Assembly (NCBI RefSeq): GCF_024320785.1
Contig: NZ_JANDBC010000002.1
Coordinates: 569,124 to 633,123 of the forward strand
Length of the DNA stretch: 64,000 nt
From: Gracilimonas sediminicola
GTDB taxonomy: Bacteria > Bacteroidota > Rhodothermia > Balneolales > Balneolaceae
Reading direction: 5' to 3'
Below, piece after piece: positions 34,365-42,906 of the stretch. The notes below the pieces were generated by a model. That model was not told where the DNA came from. It ran no database searches and saw only the letters and a program-made list of their open reading frames with translations. Numbering within the stretch: the first letter of the stretch is position 1; every line of letters starts with the position of its first letter. Both the position numbers and the translations under genes were made by a program.

Positions 34365-35747
34365 ATGAAAAAATTATTCATACCTATTACACTGATTGTA
34401 TTTGCGATTTTCAGCAGCTGCGATCTCGTCGAATTCAACAACATAAATAATAATCCCAACCAGCCCAGTGATGCTGCAGCACCTCAGCTTATAGCAAACG
34501 CAATGCTCTCGCTGCCGGGTTTGAGTTCATCACCCAACGCACAATACATGGCCCAGTATTTGGCCGAAACCCAATATGTAGATGCTTCTTTATACCCTGA
34601 AGGCGGAACCAGCTTTTACGGATGGTACCAGGGGCCACTGGTTAATCTTAAAACCGCAGAAGAAGTAGCTACCACCGAAAACCAAAAAGCCGTTGCCAGA
34701 ATCCTGAAAGCTTATATTTTCTGGAACGTAACCGACCGCTGGGGAGATATTCCCTATTCTGAGGCCTTGCAGGGTACCGAAGAATTCACCCCCGTTTATG
34801 ACACTCAGGAATCCATCTATGAAGATCTGTTTGCTGAACTTAAAGCAGCAGCCGATCAAATTGATCAATCCGGAAGCCTGAGCAATGACATCATTTACGA
34901 AGGTGATATGGGGAAATGGGTGAAATTCAGCAATTCCCTGCGCTTGCTGATGGCTCTGCGGCTATCAGAGGTTAACGCATCATTAGCAGAAACCGAATTT
35001 AATGATGCGTTGAATGACGGTGTTTTTACCTCCAATGAAGACAACTTTCTGTTTCAGCATTTAGCTGATGCGAATAATCAAAACTACTGGTATGGACAAA
35101 TCGTAGATCCTCCGATCCGGGAGTGGTGGGCTTTGACCGTTAGCCTGGTAGATTTAATGGATCCTTATAATGACCCCCGCCTGCCTGTTTACGGCAACGA
35201 AGTGAGAAATGGAGGCGGATATGCAGGTCTTCAGTTTGGAGAAGAAGATAGCATTGGAACCGAAGACTTTTCCCTGTTAGGCTCTGACATTTATGCTCAG
35301 GATGCACCCGTTTATTTAGTAACCTATGCGGAAGTTCTATTTGCACGCGCAGAAGCTGCAGCCCTAAACTGGACTACCGAAGACCCCGCAACCAACTATA
35401 ACGATGCCATCGAAAGCTCAATCGCCCAATGGACCGGAGATGCCAGCCAGGCTACAGCCTATTTGGCTCAACCGGATATTACCTTCGATCCCGGCAACGC
35501 CGTTGAACAAATTTCAACCCAGCGGTACATTCATTTGTTTATGCATGGATATCAGGCCTGGGCTGAATGGCGGCGAACCGGTTACCCGGACAACCTGGTG
35601 CAACCTAATGGTAATGCCGTCCCCCTAAGGCAGAGTTACACTTCTGACGAAGCCCTCAACAATACTCAAAATTATGAAGAGGCTATCCAGCGTCAGTTTG
35701 GTGGACAGAATTCTATCTATGGCAGGCTATGGTGGGATCAAGATTAA
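34365..35747 (+). CDS. SusD-like outer membrane lipoprotein
   Basis: A 460-aa surface lipoprotein (lipobox IFSSC, Cys19) of the SusD/RagB superfamily, SusD-like_2 type, with the typical start FNNINNNPNQP and four helical TPR-like pairs. It caps the SusC barrel and binds substrate. I start it at the ATG at 34365, 11 bases after susC, because this gives the lipoprotein signal; the frame is open further upstream inside susC. Its stop overlaps the next ATG by one base. Confidence 0.93.
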   Translation: MKKLFIPITLIVFAIFSSCDLVEFNNINNNPNQPSDAAAPQLIANAMLSLPGLSSSPNAQYMAQYLAETQYVDASLYPEGGTSFYGWYQGPLVNLKTAEEVATTENQKAVARILKAYIFWNVTDRWGDIPYSEALQGTEEFTPVYDTQESIYEDLFAELKAAADQIDQSGSLSNDIIYEGDMGKWVKFSNSLRLLMALRLSEVNASLAETEFNDALNDGVFTSNEDNFLFQHLADANNQNYWYGQIVDPPIREWWALTVSLVDLMDPYNDPRLPVYGNEVRNGGGYAGLQFGEEDSIGTEDFSLLGSDIYAQDAPVYLVTYAEVLFARAEAAALNWTTEDPATNYNDAIESSIAQWTGDASQATAYLAQPDITFDPGNAVEQISTQRYIHLFMHGYQAWAEWRRTGYPDNLVQPNGNAVPLRQSYTSDEALNNTQNYEEAIQRQFGGQNSIYGRLWWDQD

Positions 35748-36964
35748 TGCAAAATTCGTCAATAAAATCTATGAAATACTTAGTACATCCATTAAAACTG
35801 GCTTTGGTTTTAATTCTGTTGTTGGGAGCTTGTAGCGGGCCCCGGCAACAGACCCTCCGGGGATTAATAGACCAGGTGGAAAATTCTTTTGTTCCTGATT
35901 CAAGAGTGGATCAATTTAACGTGCAGGTTTCAGGGGGAAGTCCCTTTCTCCTGACCGGAGAAACGACAAATGCTGAAGCTAAGCAAGCACTGCTCGATTC
36001 CCTTGCAAAAGCTAACATCTCCTATATAGACAGCATTAAAGTATTGCCTTCTGCTGAATTGGGGGATAAAATTTATGGCATAGTCAATAATTCTGTGTCT
36101 AATATAAGATCCGAACCAAGACATTCAGCTCAGCTTGCTACGCAGACTTTACTGGGAATGCCCCTTCAGGTTCTGAAAAAAGATGGCGGATGGTATTACG
36201 TTCGTACACCGGAGGATTATTTATCCTGGATTGACAGTGGCGGTATGCACCGAGTGAACAAGTCTGAATATCTTGAATGGAAATCAGCTGAAAAGCTCAT
36301 TTACCTGGATACCTATGGATTTGCTTACTCCTCTCCATCAAAAAATTCGGAAAAAGTAAGTGACCTGGCTGCCGGAAACATTCTGAAGCTGGAAAGTTCA
36401 AATGGAAGTTATTATCGAATTTCATATCCCGATGGACGTGAGGGCTTTATCCCTAAAAGTGAAGCTACTCCATTCTCAGACTGGACTGAAGATCTGGAAG
36501 CTACCCGGGAGTCGTTAGTTCAAACTGCCAAAAGTATGATGGGCATCCCGTATCTGTGGGGAGGAACCTCCACTAAAGGTGTGGATTGTAGTGGTTTTAC
36601 TAAAACTATATACCTCATGAATGGCATGATTATTCCACGAGACGCCTCTCAACAGGTGCATGCAGGCGTAAAAGTAGACGATGAGAAAAACTGGGACCAA
36701 CTGCAGCCGGGCGACTTATTGTTTTTTGGAAGTCCTGCTACCGAAGACAGAAGCCGCAGAGTGGTACATGTTGGGATGTGGATTGGCGACAATCAGTTTA
36801 TACATTCCTCAAGGCAGGTGCGAATCAGCAGTGTGGATTCTACCGCCTCCAACTATGATGCCTATAACACCGGCCGATACCTCGAATCCCGCCGATATCT
36901 TGGAAATATGGAAGGGAACATCATCCGAACCCAAGCCATGTATGATGAAATAAACCTGCCGTAG
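35747..36964 (+). CDS. SH3-NlpC/P60 cell wall peptidase lipoprotein
   Basis: A 405-aa lipoprotein (LLGAC) with two SH3b-like modules (about 110-180 and 190-250) and a C-terminal NlpC/P60 domain. The catalytic Cys is in GVDCSGFT, the His in VVHVGMWI, and the third residue in FIHSSR. The layout matches gamma-D-glutamyl-L-diamino acid endopeptidases of Bacteroidota that trim wall stem peptides. The start at 35747 shares a base with the susD stop; an ATG at 35771 is an alternative. Coupling to susCD suggests that the transporter handles wall-derived peptides. Confidence 0.9.
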   Translation: MQNSSIKSMKYLVHPLKLALVLILLLGACSGPRQQTLRGLIDQVENSFVPDSRVDQFNVQVSGGSPFLLTGETTNAEAKQALLDSLAKANISYIDSIKVLPSAELGDKIYGIVNNSVSNIRSEPRHSAQLATQTLLGMPLQVLKKDGGWYYVRTPEDYLSWIDSGGMHRVNKSEYLEWKSAEKLIYLDTYGFAYSSPSKNSEKVSDLAAGNILKLESSNGSYYRISYPDGREGFIPKSEATPFSDWTEDLEATRESLVQTAKSMMGIPYLWGGTSTKGVDCSGFTKTIYLMNGMIIPRDASQQVHAGVKVDDEKNWDQLQPGDLLFFGSPATEDRSRRVVHVGMWIGDNQFIHSSRQVRISSVDSTASNYDAYNTGRYLESRRYLGNMEGNIIRTQAMYDEINLP

Positions 36965-38158
36965 TTAGCGGGAAGTAAATATATGCTTCATCATCCGCTT
37001 GTAGTCATCGGTTAGTTCAACATCGCGGCGTTTCATCATGGCCTGCATCACTTCGATTGCCTTTTCAAACCGATAAATAGCAGGCCCCCTTGGACCAAGC
37101 CAGGTAAACGAGTCGATTACTTTTGGGGAAAGTTCATCTATAAACACATTTGAACTTACCCCACAAATGGTCCCTGTATTTAGCATAGTATTAATGGCTG
37201 TTTTGGAATGATCGGCCATCACCGTTCCAAGAAACTGCCGGCCCGTTTGGATAAGATCCTTCGTAATCCAGTCGGTTACATCGATGTTTTTATAGTCGTT
37301 CTTAAGATTTGAAGTGATGGTATTAGCTCCGAGGTTCACCCATTGCCCGAATATGGAATTCCCGGCAAATCCATCATGAGCCTTGTTTGAGTAGGAATGA
37401 AAAATACACCCGGCAACTTCTCCTCCCACTTTGCAGACCGGACCAATTGTGGTTCCATCATAAATTCGCGCTGCCATTTTTACCGTTGCTCCTTCACCAA
37501 CTACAACGGGTCCTCTGAGAATACTGCCGGCTTCTATAGTAGCGCCATCACAAATGACTACCGGCCCTTTTTCAGCGATAAAAATACACCCCGGTTCTAT
37601 ATGGACATCTTTTCCTATAAATGTATTTTTGGGATGATAAACGGATTCAGGAATCTCTTCTTTCTGTTCTGAAATTGACTTCAACCCCAAAAGCTGAATG
37701 TCTTTTTCAATTTCATAAGAATTTAGTGAGAGTAAATCCCACAAATGATCGAGGTGAATAACTTCCTTTACCTCAATTGTATCCAAGCCAGCGTCGTTAA
37801 AGCTGTTTTCACTAAACATTTTCGCAGAGGACTTAGCATTCACCTTAGCCGCAACCGTAACTCCTTTGAACACCAGTTTTTGTCCTTCTTGAAGAGCCTT
37901 CAACGCACCGAGGAAACTTTGGGAGGGCAACATTCTTGAGTTGAGCCATAGTACCTCCTCATTCCCTTCTACCTTTCCTTTTTCAAAAACGCCATTCAAA
38001 TAATCCGGCAATAACCGACTAAACTCGCTGTTTTCGAGCGACTTAATCCATTTCTCCCGAATTGTAAGTACCCCCACCCTCAGATCATCCATTGGCCGTG
38101 TTAAGGTGAGTGGCTGGAACCTTTTAACCTGATCATCATTAAAAAAACAAATCCCCAT
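36965..38158 (-). CDS. GlmU-like putative sugar nucleotidyltransferase/acetyltransferase
   Basis: A 397-aa protein of the Bacteroidota GlmU-family type. The N-terminal 170 residues are a degenerate nucleotidyltransferase region (FNDDQVKRFQPLTLTRPMDDLRVG). The C-terminal half is a left-handed beta-helix with hexapeptide repeats (IEPGCIF, GATIEAGSILRGPVVVGEGATV in short turns), as in acetyltransferases making UDP-GlcNAc. It is divergent from glmS, with 109 bases between starts. The context suggests that it performs the GlmU steps after GlmS in amino-sugar synthesis; which of the two activities it keeps is unclear. Confidence 0.85.
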   Translation of the reverse strand: MGICFFNDDQVKRFQPLTLTRPMDDLRVGVLTIREKWIKSLENSEFSRLLPDYLNGVFEKGKVEGNEEVLWLNSRMLPSQSFLGALKALQEGQKLVFKGVTVAAKVNAKSSAKMFSENSFNDAGLDTIEVKEVIHLDHLWDLLSLNSYEIEKDIQLLGLKSISEQKEEIPESVYHPKNTFIGKDVHIEPGCIFIAEKGPVVICDGATIEAGSILRGPVVVGEGATVKMAARIYDGTTIGPVCKVGGEVAGCIFHSYSNKAHDGFAGNSIFGQWVNLGANTITSNLKNDYKNIDVTDWITKDLIQTGRQFLGTVMADHSKTAINTMLNTGTICGVSSNVFIDELSPKVIDSFTWLGPRGPAIYRFEKAIEVMQAMMKRRDVELTDDYKRMMKHIFTSR

Positions 38159-38267
38159 ATGTATAAGCAGTGTTTATTAGTATGAAATTATAATCGTCAT
38201 TCTTTAAACTTCGCATTATATTTAAGGATTAAATAAGCCAAAAAAAATTTTTTAATAGTTAGACTGT

Positions 38268-40100
38268 ATGTGTGGAATTGTAGGGTACATTGGCGATCAA
38301 CAAGCCAGCAAAATTATTATCGATGGGCTCAAGAGACTTGAATACAGGGGATATGACTCAGCCGGATTAGCCGTCATAAACGGAGAGCTAAAGATCAAAA
38401 AAGGGAAAGGGAAAGTTGCTTCTCTTGAGAAAATGATCACCCCATCAGAGAATGGAACCGTAGGAATTGGTCATACCCGGTGGGCTACTCATGGCGAACC
38501 TAATGATATCAATTCTCACCCACATACCGGCCAAAATGGCAAGCTGGCTCTTGTTCATAACGGCATTATCGAGAATTATAACACCCTGAAAAAGAAATTA
38601 AGCGATCAGGGATACACCTTTTATTCGGAAACTGATACCGAAGTACTTACCAAGCTGATCGAAAGCTTTCTCGAAAAAGATGCTTCAGATCTGAAGAAGG
38701 CCGTTCAATTAGCACTACATCAGGTGAATGGTACGTATGGAATCGCACTTGTCCATTCAGATTTCCCGGATCAAATCGTGGTAGCACGTAAAGGTTCGCC
38801 ACTCTTACTTGGTGTTGGGGAAGGTGAAATGTTAATCGCTTCCGATGCATCCGCCGTAGCTGCTTATACCGATAAAGTTATTTACCTGGATGACGGCGAA
38901 ATCGCAGTCATCAGAAAAGACGATTACACAGTAGAATCTGCCGACCAGATAGAGCTATCCAAGGAAATTCACGAACTTGCTTTAAGCCTTGAAGAAATTG
39001 AGAAAGGCGGGTATGACCATTTCATGCTCAAGGAAATTTTTGAGCAACCCAAAGCTCTTTCCGATTGCCTGAGAGGTAGAATCAATGCTGAAGAAGGCAC
39101 AGTCACCCTCGGCGGCATCGAAGGAATTATGGATCAGCTGGTAAACGCCAGAAGAATTATTATTGCGGCTTGTGGTACCAGCTGGCATTCGGGATTAGTG
39201 GGCGAATATTTGTTCGAATATCTGGCCAAAGTTCCGGTAGAAGTAGAATACGCTTCAGAATTTCGATACAAAGAACAGCTTATTGGAGAAGGCGATGTGA
39301 TGATCGTGATTTCTCAAAGTGGTGAAACTGCCGATACCCTTGCCGCACTGCGGGAGGCAAAATCACGAGGGGCATTGGTTCTGGGTGTGGTTAATGTTGT
39401 TGGATCTACCATAGCCAGGGAAACCGATGCCGGCGTGTATATTCATGCAGGACCTGAGATTGGGGTTGCATCCACCAAGGCATTTACTGCACAGGTAACA
39501 GTTCTCACTATGATGGCAATTAAACTGGGACTGTATAAAAAGACCATTGACAATAAAGAAGCTAAAAAACTGATTGGCGAGTTAGCACAGATCCCCGCCA
39601 AAATAGAAGAGATTTTAGAATCTACCGATGAAATCAAGGAAATTTCGAATCTGTTTTCCTATGCTCCCAATTTCTTGTATTTAGGTCGTTCTTACAGCTT
39701 TCCCGTTGCCCTTGAAGGTGCGTTAAAGCTCAAGGAGATCTCATACATTCACGCTGAAGGATACCCGGCTGCCGAAATGAAGCACGGCCCCATTGCGCTG
39801 ATTGATGAAATGATGCCGGTGGTGGTAATCGCTGCAACCCAACACACCAACGACAAAATGATCAGCAATATTGAGGAAGTGAGAGCGCGAAAGGGAAGAA
39901 TAATTGCTATCACAAATCCCGGAAATGAAGAAGTAGAAGATCTTGCCGAGTTTAAATCCATTGTTCCTGAAACCATGGATGTGCTTTCTCCATTATTGAC
40001 GGTGATCCCTCTTCAGTTGCTTTCTTATTACATCGCTGTTAATCGTGGGTGTAATGTAGATCAGCCCAGAAATCTGGCCAAAAGTGTAACTGTTGAATAA
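38268..40100 (+). CDS. glmS: Glutamine-fructose-6-phosphate aminotransferase (isomerizing)
   Basis: A 610-aa enzyme making glucosamine 6-phosphate from fructose 6-phosphate and glutamine, the entry to UDP-GlcNAc. Cys2 (MCGIVGYIG) is the glutaminase nucleophile. Two SIS sugar-binding domains follow (SQSGETADT, and EGALKLKEISYIHAEG in blocks), and it ends in the conserved LAKSVTVE. I see no glmS ribozyme-like sequence in the short leader. It is followed by a 400-base gap with DnaA boxes. Confidence 0.97.
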   Translation: MCGIVGYIGDQQASKIIIDGLKRLEYRGYDSAGLAVINGELKIKKGKGKVASLEKMITPSENGTVGIGHTRWATHGEPNDINSHPHTGQNGKLALVHNGIIENYNTLKKKLSDQGYTFYSETDTEVLTKLIESFLEKDASDLKKAVQLALHQVNGTYGIALVHSDFPDQIVVARKGSPLLLGVGEGEMLIASDASAVAAYTDKVIYLDDGEIAVIRKDDYTVESADQIELSKEIHELALSLEEIEKGGYDHFMLKEIFEQPKALSDCLRGRINAEEGTVTLGGIEGIMDQLVNARRIIIAACGTSWHSGLVGEYLFEYLAKVPVEVEYASEFRYKEQLIGEGDVMIVISQSGETADTLAALREAKSRGALVLGVVNVVGSTIARETDAGVYIHAGPEIGVASTKAFTAQVTVLTMMAIKLGLYKKTIDNKEAKKLIGELAQIPAKIEEILESTDEIKEISNLFSYAPNFLYLGRSYSFPVALEGALKLKEISYIHAEGYPAAEMKHGPIALIDEMMPVVVIAATQHTNDKMISNIEEVRARKGRIIAITNPGNEEVEDLAEFKSIVPETMDVLSPLLTVIPLQLLSYYIAVNRGCNVDQPRNLAKSVTVE

Positions 40101-40111
40101 AGCACTGGTGT

Positions 40112-40215
40112 TGTGGATAACTCAATCGTTGAATTATCCACATACCAAAAATCACATAATTTGCAGCCTGAAATAAATATTTCTTAAAATTTTTTATTTA
40201 AGCAGCTGTGGATAA
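40112..40215. promoter_or_regulatory. Cluster of three perfect DnaA boxes with AT-rich tract
   Basis: Consensus DnaA boxes TTATCCACA/TGTGGATAA lie at 40112-40120 (minus sense), 40134-40142 (plus sense) and 40207-40215 (minus sense). The first two are arms of a near-perfect 31-bp palindrome with the inner stem TCAA-TCG-TTGA. A very AT-rich tract is at 40163-40202. This could be a replication origin, a DnaA titration or reactivation site, or, for the first pair, an mRNA 3' hairpin of glmS. The rest of the 40101-40507 gap shows only a 24-codon ORF. Confidence 0.6.
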
Positions 40216-40277
40216 CTTGACTTTTATCGTATAATTGCTTTCAATCCATTTCCTCTTTGGTTAGTAATTATTCTAAA

Positions 40278-40352
40278 ATGAGAAACTGGAAGGCTTTTAT
40301 ATTTAAAATCGTGGTGCTTGTGCTGGTGGGCATTGTAATATTTACAGGCTGA
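40278..40352 (+). CDS. Possible 24-aa membrane micropeptide
   Basis: A short ORF encodes MRNWKAFIFK followed by a 14-residue hydrophobic stretch, with a net positive N-terminus, like a single-span micropeptide. There is no clear ribosome site and no homologue that I recognise. Its place between glmS and the Hpt gene gives no hint of function. It may be a chance ORF. Confidence 0.25.
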   Translation: MRNWKAFIFKIVVLVLVGIVIFTG

Positions 40353-40507
40353 TTCACCTTTACATTTATTCTCCTCTTCACTTTACAGGGCATGGATATT
40401 CTGTGTTTCCAGGAACCTCTTCCAGAAAAATAATACCCATATTTGAATACTTTATTTATAAAAAGTTACCTACATTTGTTTCATAAAGTTTAAAGGACTA
40501 CTGGTTT

Positions 40508-40855
40508 ATGGGGAAAATTGATCTGAGTTATTTGGAGAATATTACCGGGGGCGACAACGAGGTTATGGTTGAAATGATAGACCTCATGTTATCAGAAACT
40601 CCCAAGCATATTGATAAGATTAAGCAGGCACACCAAGAAGAACACTGGAAAGAATTGGGGGCTGAATCTCACAAATTGAAACCTATGTTTTTGTATGTAG
40701 GTCTTACCGCCTTAAACGAAATAGCCCAGGATTTAGAAAAGTTTGGTAAAGAGACAATCAATCTTAAATCAATTCCGGGTTTAATAGATCAACTTGAGCA
40801 AGGATATCTGGAAGTTGTAGATGATCTTAAAAATAAAAAGCAAGAGCTAAGCTAA
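40508..40855 (+). CDS. Histidine phosphotransfer (Hpt) domain protein
   Basis: A 115-aa stand-alone Hpt domain. The phosphorylatable residue is His55 in AESHKLKPMFLYVGL, which matches the HxLK(G/P) motif, within a four-helix bundle. Such proteins shuttle phosphate between hybrid kinases and response regulators. No kinase or regulator lies nearby; the kinase at 21188 has no receiver domain. Its end overlaps the convergent GNAT gene by nine bases. Confidence 0.85.
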   Translation: MGKIDLSYLENITGGDNEVMVEMIDLMLSETPKHIDKIKQAHQEEHWKELGAESHKLKPMFLYVGLTALNEIAQDLEKFGKETINLKSIPGLIDQLEQGYLEVVDDLKNKKQELS

Positions 40856-41278
40856 TACCATCTGTAGGTGGTCGATATCATCTACCACATAGACTTCTCC
40901 CTCTGCCTTAAAACCAAAGCCATTATAGTATTTTTCTAAAGCTGCCTGAGCTTCAATCCGAATCGGTTTTTTGTCGCATAGCTCAATTCCCTTTTTGATA
41001 AGCCTTTCGCCTAAACCGGTACCTCTGAACTCCGGGTCAACGACGATCCGACCCATATTAGCTTCATTTTCATACTTTACTCCATAGGGAAAAATCCGCA
41101 GGTAAGCCGCCAGCTTTTCTTCATCGTAGATCAACAGGTGTTCTGCTTTGGCATCAGCTCCATCAATATCCTCATAGAAACATTGCTGCTCTATGATAAA
41201 TACGTTTTGCCTTAGCCTGAAAATATCCTGCAGCTGAACGGAGCTGAGTTCTTCAAATGATTTATGTATCGTTTCCAT
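40847..41278 (-). CDS. GNAT N-acetyltransferase (ElaA-like)
   Basis: A 143-aa acetyl-CoA-dependent N-acetyltransferase. The acetyl-CoA loop is seen in RIVVDPEFRGTGLGERLIKKG (motif A, split RGTGLG), preceded by YLRIFPYG strands. It resembles the ElaA subgroup. Substrate unknown. It converges on the Hpt gene with a nine-base overlap of the coding ends. Confidence 0.88.
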   Translation of the reverse strand: METIHKSFEELSSVQLQDIFRLRQNVFIIEQQCFYEDIDGADAKAEHLLIYDEEKLAAYLRIFPYGVKYENEANMGRIVVDPEFRGTGLGERLIKKGIELCDKKPIRIEAQAALEKYYNGFGFKAEGEVYVVDDIDHLQMVLA

Positions 41279-41358
41279 CCAATCAATTTTTAGTTTAATG
41301 TAACCATTTTGCGGTCGGGTTCGTACAGAAAGGCCACTTTTAACAAAATTCCACCATT

Positions 41359-41688
41359 ATGATTTGGGCCTGGTTATTAAACAGTATTTCCATCTACGCC
41401 ACTGCAAGCTTACTTAAAGGAGTCGAAATTAAGAATTTCTGGAGTGCTGTTTTTGTTGCCGCTCTTCTCGCGATTATAAACGTATTTGTGAAGCCGATTC
41501 TATTAATTTTGAGCTTACCAATCACCATTCTCACATTCGGCCTTTTTGTATGGGTTATTAACGCCGGCCTCATCATGCTGGTGGATGCCATGGTAGACGG
41601 ATTCAAAGTTAAAAGCTTTGGCTGGGCACTTGCTTTCGGGCTGGTGATGTCTATGATTAGCTGGGCTTTGTTTAAGTTATTTGGATAG
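41359..41688 (+). CDS. Phage holin family (PF04020-type) membrane protein
   Basis: A 109-aa protein with about four membrane helices, matching the so-called mycobacterial 4TM phage holin family common in bacterial chromosomes (typical features FVAALLAIINVFVKPIL and a late Asp in MLVDAMVDGF). Despite the name there is no phage context. Function unknown. Confidence 0.85.
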   Translation: MIWAWLLNSISIYATASLLKGVEIKNFWSAVFVAALLAIINVFVKPILLILSLPITILTFGLFVWVINAGLIMLVDAMVDGFKVKSFGWALAFGLVMSMISWALFKLFG

Positions 41689-41716
41689 ACCATAGCCTAC
41701 CAACAACCTGAAATAA

Positions 41717-41743
41717 AAAAGGCTGCCTTCCCGGCAGCCTTTT
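41717..41743. terminator. Bidirectional terminator
   Basis: AAAAGGCTGCC at 41717-41727 pairs perfectly with GGCAGCCTTTT at 41733-41743 around a 5-base loop. It lies between the convergent holin-family gene and the dehydrogenase gene and has an A-run on the left and a T-run on the right. Confidence 0.92.
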
Positions 41744-41768
41744 CTTGTGTACTGTATTTAAACGTTCA

Positions 41769-42779
41769 TCAAATATTGTCGCACACAGCCTGAGTGAATG
41801 TCGAAGTAGTACCTTCACCTCCAATATCCGGCGTGCAATACACCTTCTTCTCTACCAGTGTTTTATAAACTGCTTTTCGAATGTTTTCAGCAATCTGCTT
41901 TTGATCAATATGCTCCAGCATCATTAATGAAGAAAACAAAAGCGCCATCGGGTTGGCCACGTTCTTCCCAACAATATCGGGAGCGGAACCGTGAACAGCT
42001 TCAAACATCGCAGCATCATCACCGATATTAGCAGCTCCGGTAACTCCAAGTCCACCAACCAAGCCTGATGCCAGGTCAGACAGAATATCTCCAAACAGAT
42101 TGGTGGTAACTACCACATCAAACTGCTGGGGACGAAGCACCATTTGCATGGCCATGTTATCAACAATCAGGTCCTGAAACTCGATGTCTTTATATTCTTT
42201 AGCAATCTTTCTGCCAACCTCCAGGAATAAACCGGTAGTCAGCTTTAGAATGTTAGCTTTGTGAACCAGCGTCACTTTCTTTCGCTCATTCTTAACGGCA
42301 TACTCAAAAGCAGCACGGATAATTTTCTCGCTGGCTTCCTCTGTTACAACTGCAATAGCTTCTGCGTGTTTCTTATTATCCGCCTCTTCTATCCATTCTT
42401 CCTTTCCGATATATAAACCCTGAGTGTTCTCCCGGAAGAGTACCATATCCACTCCCCGGAATGGGCTGTCGATACTTGGCAGTGTACGAGCCGGCCGGAT
42501 GTTGCTATACAAATTAAATTTTTGCCGAAGTGCCACATTCACCGACCTGAATCCTGATCCAACGGGCGTAGTCAGGGGTCCTTTCAGTGATATCCGATGC
42601 TCATCCAGAGCTTCAATGGTTTCTTCAGGAAGGGGATTTCCGGTTTCTTCGTAGGCTTTCAGTCCTGCCGAGCATTCAATCCAATTGATCTCAGCTCCTG
42701 CTTCTTCCAGAATAGTAGTTACGGAATTAGTGATCTCCGCCCCGATTCCATCACCGGGGATTAACACAACATTTTTCAT
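41769..42779 (-). CDS. Isocitrate/isopropylmalate dehydrogenase family protein (probable NAD-IDH)
   Basis: A 336-aa beta-decarboxylating dehydrogenase. The substrate-binding block [21 protein letters not shown], the catalytic region with the Tyr in [29 protein letters not shown], and the metal site [15 protein letters not shown] are all visible. The sequence is closer to NAD-type isocitrate dehydrogenase than to LeuB by eye, with no leu genes nearby, so a TCA-cycle role is more likely. Homoisocitrate or tartrate dehydrogenase cannot be ruled out. Confidence 0.88.
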   Translation of the reverse strand: MKNVVLIPGDGIGAEITNSVTTILEEAGAEINWIECSAGLKAYEETGNPLPEETIEALDEHRISLKGPLTTPVGSGFRSVNVALRQKFNLYSNIRPARTLPSIDSPFRGVDMVLFRENTQGLYIGKEEWIEEADNKKHAEAIAVVTEEASEKIIRAAFEYAVKNERKKVTLVHKANILKLTTGLFLEVGRKIAKEYKDIEFQDLIVDNMAMQMVLRPQQFDVVVTTNLFGDILSDLASGLVGGLGVTGAANIGDDAAMFEAVHGSAPDIVGKNVANPMALLFSSLMMLEHIDQKQIAENIRKAVYKTLVEKKVYCTPDIGGEGTTSTFTQAVCDNI

Positions 42780-42906
42780 TTATTGATCGGTCTTTATCTT
42801 GAAATTTTTCGAACCGTAAATATACCGATATATACTCCCAAATGTGAGTGCTGCTTATTTTTTGGAATGAAAGACGTTCGCTTCAGCTTTTACTAATTAA
42901 AAGGAT

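Noticed and set aside
41359-41688. Possible prophage remnant because of the holin-family match
   Set aside because: This family is chromosomal in many bacteria, and no other phage gene is near.
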